The notes below the pieces were generated by a model, which saw nothing but the letters and a program-made list of their open reading frames with translations, made no database searches and was not told where the DNA came from. Positions 1-7,420 of a stretch of 14,849 nucleotides of DNA are shown here, one piece after another. A program made the translations under genes and the position numbers. How positions within the stretch are numbered: the stretch's first letter is position 1; each line of letters opens with the position of its first letter. The DNA is from CAYSUS01 sp964434165 (GTDB taxonomy: Bacteria > Planctomycetota > Planctomycetia > Pirellulales > Thermoguttaceae), in NCBI GenBank assembly GCA_964434165.1, contig CAYSUS010000143.1, positions 1-14,849 on the forward strand. The letters are read 5' to 3'.

Positions 1-807
<807 letters not shown>

Positions 808-996
808 TTTCTCATCCTTTCTGGATTCGCTGGTCGGCCCGCAAAGACCTCAGACCGATGGAGCGACTGACTGACACGCGCTGAGTTGGCAGCCTGATTG
901 CGAGGGGGAGGTTGTGCACGGTGCCGCATATCCCCAACGGACAAGAAGGGGGGATGCAAAGCCCGTGCCGCTTTCTCGGCTCGTCCGAGTCTGCAA

Positions 997-1025
997 TGTA
1001 AGTTACTATTTGGAAATGGCTTACA
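997..1025. repeat. Imperfect inverted repeat in the dnaK/pheA divergent region
   Basis: TGTAAG at 997-1002 is mirrored by CTTACA at 1020-1025 across 17 bases, inside one of the few AT-rich patches of this gap. It could be an operator or part of the dnaK promoter. A 6-base arm is short enough to occur by chance, so this is only a candidate. Confidence 0.3.
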
Positions 1026-1196
1026 ACCTAGAACGCGTCGTCAGGCAGCTCGGGCCGGCCTGTGTCCGACAGTTCGCCTGCCAATTTGACATGCCGGGGC
1101 CCGCGCGCTGTTGCCGCCCTAGGCCCTGGGATTGCGCGCCGCGCGCGACGGATGCCGGGCGCGGCACCCGCATCGCTCCGTCACCCGGTCCAACCG

Positions 1197-1225
1197 TTGA
1201 CACACCGCCTGAAGCCGTTTACAAG
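1197..1225 (+). promoter_or_regulatory. Candidate sigma-70 promoter upstream of pheA
   Basis: A consensus -35 box TTGACA (1197-1202) is followed after 17 bases by TACAAG (1220-1225), which matches the -10 consensus at four of six positions. Transcription would start near 1232 and leave a leader of about 160 bases before the pheA ATG. It was picked by eye; nothing else in this gap fits better on the plus strand. Confidence 0.4.
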
Positions 1226-1394
1226 TTGGCGTCCTGATCGCTCTTCTTGTGCTTCGAGCTCACCCGTGCGCGGCCGAAAAACCTTGTCGTCCTCGGGCTC
1301 GGCTAGCCACGTCGGCTCGATGGCAGAGGTCGCTGCCCCTCCGTGAGCGGCAGACGCTACCGCTATTCGTTCTGTAACGCGAGATCGAAGTCTG

Positions 1395-2528
1395 ATGGGC
1401 AAGTCCACCTCCCGCAAATCAGCTCCAACGCGCCGCAAGTCCCCAGGCAAGACCGAGCGCAGCCCCGGGGCGCTGAAAGCCCGCCTCGACCGGCTCGATC
1501 GCGATCTGCTGCGGATCCTGCACCAGCGCGCGGCGCTGTTCGCCACGCAGCGCGACGCCGGGGCGCCCGCGGAGCCGGCCCACCCCATCGGCGGCACGGA
1601 GGAGGCGCGCATCGAGCAGTTGCTTGCGAAGGTCTCGGGCGCGATGCCCCTGGACTGCGCCCGCGCCGTGCTCCGCGAGGTGGAGAGCGGCTGCCGGAGC
1701 CTGCTGCGCGACCTGCGGATTGCCTTTCTGGGACCGCTGTACACTTACAGCCACCTGGCGGCGATGCACGCCTTCGGGCAGAGCGTGGAGTTCGTGCCGG
1801 TCGGAAGCATCAGCGCGGTGTTCGAGGAGGTCAATCGGGGTCATTCCGACTTCGGGCTGGTGCCCATCGAGAACTCCACGGACGGGCGCATCGCCGACAC
1901 GCTCGACATGTTCACGCGCCTGCCGGTGCGGGTCTGCGGCGACGTGGAGCTGCAGATCCATCATGCCCTGCTGGGCCGCTGTCCGCGGACCGAGGTCAAG
2001 GAGGTCTACAGCCGACCGCAGGCCCTGTCGCAGTGCCGCAACTGGCTGGCCAAGCATCTGCCCGCGGCCCGCACGATCGAGGTCCCCAGCACGAGCACCG
2101 CGGCTCAGCTCGCCCGCGAGAAACCCGGCGCCGCGGCGATCGCCAGCCAGCAGGCCGGGGTGTTCTACCAACTCGAGGTGTTGGCCGAGCGGATCGAGGA
2201 CAACCCGGGAAACACCACGCGGTTCGCGATCATCGGCCAGCGCTCGGCGGACCGCACCGGGCGGGACAAGACGGCCCTGCTGTTTCAGGTGGAGCACCGG
2301 CCCGGGGCGCTGGCCGAGGCGATGGGGATTTTCAAGCGGAACCGGCTTAACCTGACCTGGATCGAGTCGTTTCCCATTGCCGATCAGAAGCGGGCCTACC
2401 TGTTCTTCGTGGAGCTGGAGGGGCACGAGAGCGACGCGCGGGTGCGGCGCGCGACCGCCTCGCTAACGCGCAAGACCCTGCGACTTGAGATCCTGGGCTC
2501 GTACCCCGAGAGCAAGCGCGTCGAGTGA
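1395..2528 (+). CDS. pheA: Bifunctional chorismate mutase / prephenate dehydratase (P-protein)
   Basis: Converts chorismate to prephenate and prephenate to phenylpyruvate in phenylalanine synthesis (cytoplasm). The 377 residues begin with a basic tail (1-25). An AroQ-type helical domain follows (about 26-105; LKARLDRLDRDLLRILHQR). The dehydratase domain (about 106-281) has IENSTDGRIADTLD (158-171) and the catalytic NTTRF (273-277). A C-terminal ACT domain (about 292-370) carries GALAEAMGIF and NLTWIESFP, the usual phenylalanine-binding type, so feedback inhibition is expected. The dehydratase half is well conserved. The mutase half is degenerate after its first helix: the second-helix lysine and the usual P-x-R-E stretch are not evident around residues 52-72. 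The ribosome site is weak, so the exact start is less certain than the gene. Confidence 0.93.
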   Translation: MGKSTSRKSAPTRRKSPGKTERSPGALKARLDRLDRDLLRILHQRAALFATQRDAGAPAEPAHPIGGTEEARIEQLLAKVSGAMPLDCARAVLREVESGCRSLLRDLRIAFLGPLYTYSHLAAMHAFGQSVEFVPVGSISAVFEEVNRGHSDFGLVPIENSTDGRIADTLDMFTRLPVRVCGDVELQIHHALLGRCPRTEVKEVYSRPQALSQCRNWLAKHLPAARTIEVPSTSTAAQLAREKPGAAAIASQQAGVFYQLEVLAERIEDNPGNTTRFAIIGQRSADRTGRDKTALLFQVEHRPGALAEAMGIFKRNRLNLTWIESFPIADQKRAYLFFVELEGHESDARVRRATASLTRKTLRLEILGSYPESKRVE

Positions 2529-2824
2529 CCCCTAACCCTCCTTAGAGGGGGTGCCATGTCGCGAGCGATTGCCCGGTGCGCGCGGCACCACCACCACCCC
2601 GCGGAGAGCCGGATTCGTGCTTCGTTCCTTCCTCAAGGGTTGTACGGTGCCCGCATGCGCGGGGCTCCCCCTGGCCCGAATCGTCCGCGGTCGCCATAAT
2701 AGTTAGTTTTCCGTGGCCTGCGCCGGCGGGACGTCCAGCTTCGGGTGACCGTGCGGCAACGGATTCGCGCCCTTTGAGGTGCTCGACCCTCTGCCCCGAT
2801 TCGCCCCGTTCAGGAGTCTGCCGC
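2529..2824. other. pheA-tpiA intergenic region
   Basis: Just under 300 bases with no supported gene. A weak stem (CCCTC/GAGGG around 2537-2551) follows pheA without a T tract. A -10-like CATAAT at 2695-2700 lacks a convincing -35. The tpiA ribosome site is at the far end. The open frame that runs through here into tpiA has no start or protein features that justify extending tpiA. Confidence 0.5.
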
Positions 2825-3586
2825 ATGCGACGAACGTTTATCGCCGGGAACTGGAAGATGAACCTGGACCGCGTCTCGGCCATCGCCCTGGCCGAAGGGG
2901 TGGCCGCGCGGGCCGAGGATCGCCCGGACGTGGATCTGGCCGTCTGCCCTCCCTTCGTTTACCTGGAATGCGTGGGCAAGGCGGTGCAAGGCTCGCGCGT
3001 GGGCCTGGGCGCGCAGAACATGCACCACGAGGCGAAGGGGGCGTTTACGGGGGAGATCAGCGCCGCGATGCTCAGCGATCTGGGATGCCGTTACGTGATC
3101 CTCGGGCACAGCGAGCGGCGCCACATCCTGGGCGAGACCGACGCCCAGGTCAATCAGAAGCTCCAAGCGGCCCTCGAGGCGGGTCTGACGCCGATCGTCT
3201 GCGTGGGCGAGCTGCTCGCGGAGCGCGAGGCGGGCAAGACGCTGGACGTGATTCGACGCCAGTTCGACGGCTCGCTGGCCGGCTTGACGGCCGACGAGAT
3301 GCCGAAGGTGGTCATCGCCTACGAGCCGGTCTGGGCGATCGGCACCGGCAAGGTCGCCACGCCCGAGCAGGCCGAGGAGGTCCATCTCGATCTTCGCAAG
3401 ATCATGGCCGACCGATACAATGATCAGGTTGCCGAGAGTGTGACGATCCAGTATGGCGGGAGCGTCAAGCCGGACAACGCCGCGGACCTGCTGGCCCAGC
3501 CGAACATCGACGGGGCCCTGGTCGGCGGAGCCAGTCTGAAGGCCGATTCGCTGCTCGGCATCGTGGCCGGCGCCCCCCGGTCGTGA
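2825..3586 (+). CDS. tpiA: Triosephosphate isomerase
   Basis: Interconverts dihydroxyacetone phosphate and glyceraldehyde 3-phosphate in glycolysis and gluconeogenesis (cytoplasm). The 253 residues are the normal length. Substrate-binding GNWKMN has Lys11, the electrophile GHSERR has His95, and the PROSITE-type motif AYEPVWAIGTGK has catalytic Glu167. The phosphate-binding YGGSV (210-214) and GALVGGASL near the end are present. The ATG is preceded at 8 bases by AGGAG (2812-2816), which rules out the longer open frame upstream. It heads a close run with secG, yicC and gmk. Confidence 0.98.
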   Translation: MRRTFIAGNWKMNLDRVSAIALAEGVAARAEDRPDVDLAVCPPFVYLECVGKAVQGSRVGLGAQNMHHEAKGAFTGEISAAMLSDLGCRYVILGHSERRHILGETDAQVNQKLQAALEAGLTPIVCVGELLAEREAGKTLDVIRRQFDGSLAGLTADEMPKVVIAYEPVWAIGTGKVATPEQAEEVHLDLRKIMADRYNDQVAESVTIQYGGSVKPDNAADLLAQPNIDGALVGGASLKADSLLGIVAGAPRS

Positions 3587-3620
3587 CGCGGACCACCTTG
3601 GTCGAAAGGAGATCGCGAGC

Positions 3621-3959
3621 ATGCAAATCCTGTTGATGATCCTGATGTTCGTCACCGCGGTGTTCCTGATCGTCCTGATCCTGGTGCAGCGAGGCAAGGG
3701 AGGCGGGCTGGCAGGTGCTTTTGGGGGGATGGGCGGCCAGAGCGCCTTCGGCACCAAGGCGGGCGACCTGTTCACCCGCGTGACGATCGTCGTCGCCACC
3801 TTCTGGATTCTCCTGTGCGTGGTCAGCGTCAAGTTGCTCGGCACCAGGCAGTCGTTGATCCAGGACGACGTCGGCGCGCCGGCCGCGCGCGGCGGGCTGC
3901 TGGACGAGGACATGGGAGGCCAAGGCGCGGGCGGCGAAGGGGCTTCGGACGGGGAGTAG
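3621..3959 (+). CDS. secG: Preprotein translocase subunit SecG
   Basis: Small inner-membrane subunit of the SecYEG protein-export channel. It has 112 residues: membrane segment 1 at about 3-22, then the typical cytoplasmic stretch VQRGKGGGLAGAFGGMGGQS with SAFGTKAGD, and segment 2 at about 52-72. A Gly/Asp-rich low-complexity tail (83-112) is longer than in minimal SecG. A clear AAAGGAG site (3605-3611) lies 9 bases before the ATG. It follows tpiA by 34 bases; tpiA-secG pairing is common in bacteria. Confidence 0.95.
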   Translation: MQILLMILMFVTAVFLIVLILVQRGKGGGLAGAFGGMGGQSAFGTKAGDLFTRVTIVVATFWILLCVVSVKLLGTRQSLIQDDVGAPAARGGLLDEDMGGQGAGGEGASDGE

Positions 3960-3982
3960 GCCCTTTTCAGGAGTCGCAAGCT

Positions 3983-4972
3983 TTGCTTCTGAGCATGACC
4001 GGATTCGGCGAGTCGCACTGCCAACGCGACGGCCTGGCGGTCGCGGTCGAAGTCCGCACGATCAACAGCCGTTACTTCAAGCTCTCCGTGCGGGCGGGCG
4101 AGGGCTACGGGGCGCTGGAGCCGCAGATCGAGTCGGTGGTGCGCGAGCGAATCCGGCGCGGCACCGTGCAGATCAACCTGAAGGTCGAGCGGGCGCAGTC
4201 TGCCGATGACTACCTGATCGATCAGCGCGTGCTCGACGGCTACCGGCAGCAACTGGCCGCGATCCAGGTCGCCTGGAAGATCGACGAGCCGGTCCGCCTG
4301 GAGAGCCTCCTCCTCCTTCCCGGCGTGGCCCAGGAGAAGGTCGAGGCCGGCCAGGACATCATGAAGGACTGGCCGGTCATCCGCGCGACCTTGGTGGAGG
4401 CCATCGCGCGCCTGGAGCAGATGCGCGCCGACGAGGGCCGGGCGATGGCGACCGACCTGTCGGCCAACTGCCGGGCGATCGCGGAAGCACTCGCCGAGGT
4501 CCAGCGGCGGGCCCCGCGGGTGATCGAGGCTTACCGAGCCAGGCTGCTGGAGCGGCTGAAGAAGACGCTGGCCGAGTTCGAGATCACGCTCGACCCGACC
4601 GACGTGATCCGCGAGGTGGCCCTCTTCGCCGAGCGGAGCGACATCTCCGAGGAGATCGTTCGGCTGCGCAGCCACGTGGAGCAGTTCGAGGGGATCATGG
4701 CCCTGCCCGAGAGCGCGGGGCGCAAGCTCGACTTCCTCACGCAGGAGATGTTCCGCGAGGCCAANNNNNNNNNNATGGAACGACTCGTGGACCGCCTCGT
4801 CGCCGACGGGAGCGACCCGGCGGGCAAGCGGCTGAGCTTCCTGGTCCAGGAGATGCACCGGGAGGCCAACACCATCGGCTCCAAGGCCAACGACGTGGAG
4901 ATCGCCCAGCGGGTGATCGAGGTGAAGACGGCCGTCGAACGCATCCGCGAAATGGTGCAGAACGTCGAGTGA
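3983..4972 (+). CDS. yicC: YicC/YloC-family endoribonuclease, interrupted by an assembly gap
   Basis: YicC/YloC proteins are conserved endoribonucleases linked to RNA decay and stationary-phase physiology. I place the start at TTG 3983. AGGAG (3969-3973) lies 9 bases before it but 21 before the ATG at 3995, and the product then begins MLLSMTGFGE, matching the family's M-x-x-SMT start. The N-terminal domain and the helical C-terminal domain are recognisable, ending GSKANDVEIAQRVIEVK and VQNVE. Ten Ns fall at 4765-4774. The conserved segment occurs twice: GRKLDFLTQEMFREA (residues 246-260) before the gap and GKRLSFLVQEMHREA (281-295) after it. At 329 residues the product is about 35 longer than the usual 290, exactly the repeat offset. 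The gene is probably real but the joined version chimeric. Confidence 0.9.
   Translation: MLLSMTGFGESHCQRDGLAVAVEVRTINSRYFKLSVRAGEGYGALEPQIESVVRERIRRGTVQINLKVERAQSADDYLIDQRVLDGYRQQLAAIQVAWKIDEPVRLESLLLLPGVAQEKVEAGQDIMKDWPVIRATLVEAIARLEQMRADEGRAMATDLSANCRAIAEALAEVQRRAPRVIEAYRARLLERLKKTLAEFEITLDPTDVIREVALFAERSDISEEIVRLRSHVEQFEGIMALPESAGRKLDFLTQEMFREAXXXXMERLVDRLVADGSDPAGKRLSFLVQEMHREANTIGSKANDVEIAQRVIEVKTAVERIREMVQNVE
4765..4774. other. Assembly gap (10 Ns)
   Basis: Ten undetermined bases inside yicC. The length is a placeholder, so the open frame across it cannot be trusted. Flanking sequences encode two different versions of the same YicC segment, so continuity of the scaffold here is in doubt. 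Confidence 0.99.
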
Positions 4973-5574
4973 GCATGGGCGCAGCGACCGCTCGCGGCAG
5001 GATCGTGGTCATCTCGGGACCCTCGGGCGTTGGGAAGAGCACGATTGTCGGTCGGCTGCTGGAGAGGGCTCCGGTGCCGCTGGTTCCCAGCGTGTCGGCC
5101 ACGACGCGGCCCGCGCGCCCGGGCGAAGTAAACGGAAAGGACTACCACTTCTTCGCTCCCGAGGAGTTCGACCGGCGGCGCCGGCGCGGCGAGTTCCTCG
5201 AGGCGTTCGAGGTTTTCGGGCGCGGACACTGGTACGGCACCCTGGTCGACGAGGTGGCCTCTGGCCTTGAGGCCGGGAAATGGGTACTGTTAGAAATTGA
5301 CGTGCAGGGGGCGCTGGCGATCACGGAGCGGTACCCCGACGCCGTGTCGATCTTCCTTCGGCCCCCGTCGATGGAGGAACTGGAGAGGCGCCTGCGGGGG
5401 CGGGGCACCGAGTCGGAAGAGGCGGTGCGGCGTCGCCTGGAGCGGGCGAAGAGAGAGATGGCGATGGCGGCGCGGTATCGGCACCAGGTGACCAGCCATC
5501 GCAACGGCGAGGAGCAGGCCGTGGACGAGATCCGCGGCATCCTCGCCGAGTACGCGACCGGACAACTGGCCTGA
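4969..5574 (+). CDS. gmk: Guanylate kinase
   Basis: Phosphorylates GMP to GDP with ATP (cytoplasm, nucleotide salvage and synthesis). The P-loop is GPSGVGKS (residues 17-24). The GMP-binding part has SVSATTRPARPGEVNGKDYHF (in 41-61) and EFLEAFEVFGRGHWYGT (75-91), followed by LLEIDVQGA (107-115). The length of 201 is normal. The GTG start overlaps the yicC stop by four bases (GTGA), suggesting translational coupling; ATG at 4975 is an alternative start two codons in. The C-terminal end lacks the usual V-N-D-D-L stretch, reading HQVTSHRNGEEQAV instead. The yicC-gmk-rpoZ-coa order is widely conserved. Confidence 0.96.
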   Translation: MSMGAATARGRIVVISGPSGVGKSTIVGRLLERAPVPLVPSVSATTRPARPGEVNGKDYHFFAPEEFDRRRRRGEFLEAFEVFGRGHWYGTLVDEVASGLEAGKWVLLEIDVQGALAITERYPDAVSIFLRPPSMEELERRLRGRGTESEEAVRRRLERAKREMAMAARYRHQVTSHRNGEEQAVDEIRGILAEYATGQLA

Positions 5575-5592
5575 CTCGCCTTGCGGGGTTTT

Positions 5593-5669
5593 GGCCGGGA
5601 AAAGGGGTCAGGACCCTTTTGTGCAAACGGGCCGCTGGGGTAAAAGGGTCCTGACCCCTTTTCCCGGCC
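5593..5669. repeat. Perfect 28-base inverted repeat (REP/MITE-like hairpin)
   Basis: Arms at 5593-5620 and 5642-5669 are exact reverse complements around a 21-base loop. Each arm is itself nearly palindromic: AAAAGGG and CCCTTTT flank GTCAGGA. It lies between the gmk stop and rpoZ. From memory, GGGTCCTGACCCC elements with A/T runs recur in planctomycete and other environmental genomes and resemble REP-type elements mobilised by IS200-like (Y1) transposases; I cannot check this here. It could also terminate gmk transcription or protect an mRNA end. Confidence 0.9.
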
Positions 5670-5693
5670 TGTTGAGACGGAGACGTAGAGAAA

Positions 5694-5957
5694 ATGCTCG
5701 ACGAGCTTCGAGAAGATGAAGTCGTCAACAAGGTAGGCGGGCGATTCAAGCTCTCCACCCTGATCCAGAAGCGGCTCGTGGCCCTGATCAAGGGGGCGCG
5801 GCCCCTGGTGGACATGGACACGCACGACAAGATGAGGATCGTGATCCGCGAGATCCTCGAGGACAAGATCTACCTGGACGAAGAATCGAACGTGCGCGTT
5901 CGCGGGGCCGACGGCGAGCCGGCCGGTCCGCCCGAGCTCGATCTGGCCAACCTTTAA
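5694..5957 (+). CDS. rpoZ: RNA polymerase omega subunit (RpoZ-like)
   Basis: Small protein that helps assemble the beta-prime subunit of RNA polymerase. The 87 residues contain VVNKVGGRFKLSTLIQKRL (10-28) and ALIKGARPLVDM (30-41), which correspond to the omega core (N-K-x-x-L and the K-R helix). The acidic tail is variable, as expected. The ATG has GGAG (5679-5682) 11 bases upstream. Position between gmk and the coenzyme A genes, as in many bacteria, supports the call, which would be weaker from sequence alone. Confidence 0.85.
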   Translation: MLDELREDEVVNKVGGRFKLSTLIQKRLVALIKGARPLVDMDTHDKMRIVIREILEDKIYLDEESNVRVRGADGEPAGPPELDLANL

Positions 5958-5995
5958 GGGCCGTTGCGAAGGGGCCAACCCGTAAAGGCCTGCCG

Positions 5996-6535
5996 ATGAA
6001 GGGTCGCCAGCTGCTGATCGGCGTGACCGGTGGCATCGCCGCCTACAAGACGGCCGCCCTGGTCAGTCGGCTCGTGCAGGCCGGCGCGGGCGTCTCGGTG
6101 ATCATGACCCGCTGCGCGACCAGGCTCGTGGGCCCGAAGACCTTCGAGGCGCTCACCGGGCGCCCCGTGCGCACGCGCACGTTCGGCCCCGGCGCGCACC
6201 CGCACATCGAGATCGCGCGCCAGGCCGAGCTGTACTGCATCGCCCCGGCCACGGCCAACGTGCTGGCCAAGGCCGCCTGCGGTCTGGCCGACGACCTGGT
6301 GAGCACGGTGCTGCTGTCCTTCCAGGGGCCGATCCTGCTGGCGCCGGCCATGAACGCGCAGATGTGGGAAAAGCCGCCCGTCCAGCGCAACGTCCGCCAG
6401 TTGCGCGAAGATGGCCTGGTGTTGATCGACCCCGAGGCCGGCTACCTGAGCTGCCGCGAGGTCGGCGCGGGACGCATGGCCTCGCCGGAACGGATCTTCG
6501 AGGTCATCGCAGAAAACCTCCCGCCCCCCGGTTGA
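5996..6535 (+). CDS. coaC: Phosphopantothenoylcysteine decarboxylase (CoaC, stand-alone)
   Basis: FMN-dependent decarboxylation of 4'-phosphopantothenoylcysteine to phosphopantetheine in coenzyme A synthesis. The 179 residues form a complete flavoprotein domain: GVTGGIAAYK (9-18), active-site His70 in HPHIEIARQAE, a PASANT-like motif APATANVLAK (83-92), APAMN (116-120), and the lid SCREVGAGRM (152-161) with Cys153. AAAGG (5984-5988) stands 7 bases before the ATG. In most bacteria this domain is fused to CoaB; here the frame ends in a proline-rich stretch beside a C6 run, and the ligase follows in another frame. Confidence 0.95.
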   Translation: MKGRQLLIGVTGGIAAYKTAALVSRLVQAGAGVSVIMTRCATRLVGPKTFEALTGRPVRTRTFGPGAHPHIEIARQAELYCIAPATANVLAKAACGLADDLVSTVLLSFQGPILLAPAMNAQMWEKPPVQRNVRQLREDGLVLIDPEAGYLSCREVGAGRMASPERIFEVIAENLPPPG

Positions 6536-6561
6536 GCCCCCGGCCTCGACTCCCCGCTCCG

Positions 6562-7191
6562 ATGGCCCGCATCCTCCTCACTTCCGGCCCCACGCGGGAG
6601 TACCTCGACCCCGTTCGGTTTCTTACCAACGGCTCCAGCGGGCGCATGGGCCGGGCACTGGCCACGGCCGCCCTCGACCGGGGGCACGAGGTGACGGTGG
6701 TCTCCGGCCCGGTCGAGATCGACTACCCGCCCGGCGCGCGGGTCGTGCCCGTGGTGACTACCGACCAGATGCTCCAGGCCTGTCTGGCCGAGTTTCCCCA
6801 GTGCGATGGTCTGATCGCCGCCGCCGCACCGAGCGACTATCGTCCGCTGCGCGTCGAGTCGGAGAAAATCAAGAAGACGGGCGGGGCGCTGGAGCTTCAC
6901 TTGGTCGAGACGCCGGACGTGGTGGCGGGCCTGGGTTCGGTCAAGGGCCAGCAGTGGATGGTGGCCTTCGCCCTGGAGACCGGGGACCGGCACCTCCGTG
7001 CGCTCCAGAAGCTCGAGCGCAAGAGCTGCGACCTGATCGTGGTCAACGGCCCGGCCGCCATGCACGCCCCAGAGACCGAGGTCGAGGTGCTCGACCGCTC
7101 CGGGCAGGTCGCTTGCCGCCTGGCCGGCAGCAAGGAGGTGGTCGCCCAGGGCATTCTTCGCGTGATCGGCGAGCGCCTCCTCTCGGCGTGA
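6562..7191 (+). CDS. coaB: Phosphopantothenate-cysteine ligase (CoaB, stand-alone)
   Basis: Joins cysteine to 4'-phosphopantothenate, normally using CTP in bacteria, the step before CoaC. The 209 residues begin ILLTSGPTREYLDPVRFLTN and carry NGSSGRMG (23-30), AAAPSDYRP (87-95), the lysine motif EKIKK (101-105), LVETPDV (114-120) and VNGP (161-164). ATG 6562 is chosen because the domain begins right after it. There is no Shine-Dalgarno-like sequence, and the frame is open well upstream. That fits coupling to coaC 26 bases before, or a frameshifted fusion. Confidence 0.93.
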   Translation: MARILLTSGPTREYLDPVRFLTNGSSGRMGRALATAALDRGHEVTVVSGPVEIDYPPGARVVPVVTTDQMLQACLAEFPQCDGLIAAAAPSDYRPLRVESEKIKKTGGALELHLVETPDVVAGLGSVKGQQWMVAFALETGDRHLRALQKLERKSCDLIVVNGPAAMHAPETEVEVLDRSGQVACRLAGSKEVVAQGILRVIGERLLSA

Positions 7192-7193
7192 CG

Positions 7194-7226
7194 AGACTCC
7201 CGAAGTCTTCGAGACTTGGGAAACTT
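7194..7226. repeat. 33-base palindromic repeat, copy 1
   Basis: About 28 of 33 positions match copy 3 (8705-8737). The core AAGTCTTCGAGACTT forms a six-base stem around TCG. It starts three bases after the coaB stop codon and might act as its transcription end, though no T tract follows. Confidence 0.75.
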
Positions 7227-7251
7227 GTCGAATGGGGGGTGCATTTCACCG

Positions 7252-7284
7252 AGACTTTCGAGGTCTTCGAGACTTCGCAAGTCT
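7252..7284. repeat. 33-base palindromic repeat, copy 2
   Basis: About 30 of 33 positions match copy 3. It lies 25 bases after copy 1, so the two form a REP-like pair. G6 at 7233-7238 and C6 at 7289-7294 flank this copy and could pair. Confidence 0.75.
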
Positions 7285-7329
7285 GGGTCCCCCCTCCCGG
7301 ACCGCCCGCACACATAAATATAATCAATT

Positions 7330-7357
7330 TTGACTTCCATTTTATTCAATTTATAAT
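7330..7357 (+). promoter_or_regulatory. Near-consensus sigma-70 promoter of the DUF2089 module
   Basis: TTGACT (7330-7335) and TATAAT (7352-7357) are 16 bases apart, within an AT-rich island (about 7311-7385) that contrasts sharply with the GC-rich surroundings. Transcription would begin near 7364, leaving a leader of roughly 57 bases. A seven-base inverted repeat, ATTTTGA (7327-7333) and TCAAAAT (7358-7364), brackets the promoter and is a candidate operator. Confidence 0.7.
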
Positions 7358-7420
7358 TCAAAATGAGATCAATAAACGTGAACTTCTGACCGCAACCCCA
7401 GTCCGAGGCCAGCGAGAATC

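Larger units (their letters stand above)
808..1394. other. Divergent intergenic region between dnaK and pheA
   Basis: 587 bases without a convincing gene. Short open frames here lack ribosome sites and recognisable protein sequence. The region should hold the promoters of both dnaK (leftward) and pheA (rightward). I see a candidate sigma-70 promoter facing pheA at 1197-1225 and a short AT-richer inverted repeat at 997-1025. No good leftward promoter for dnaK could be picked by eye. Confidence 0.6.

Noticed and set aside
2529..2555. Terminator after pheA
   Set aside because: The stem is short and bulged and no T tract follows.
2695..2700. CATAAT as -10 box of a tpiA promoter
   Set aside because: No acceptable -35 box at 16-18 bases upstream (TGGCCC); too weak to list.
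2810..4858. Open frame of about 680 codons on the minus strand opposite tpiA, secG and yicC
   Set aside because: It is antisense to three recognisable genes in GC-rich DNA and crosses the N gap; the translation is low-complexity and matches no family.
7194..7284. CRISPR-like repeat array
   Set aside because: There are only two adjacent copies, each palindromic, with a single 25-base spacer and no cas genes; REP-type repeats explain it better.
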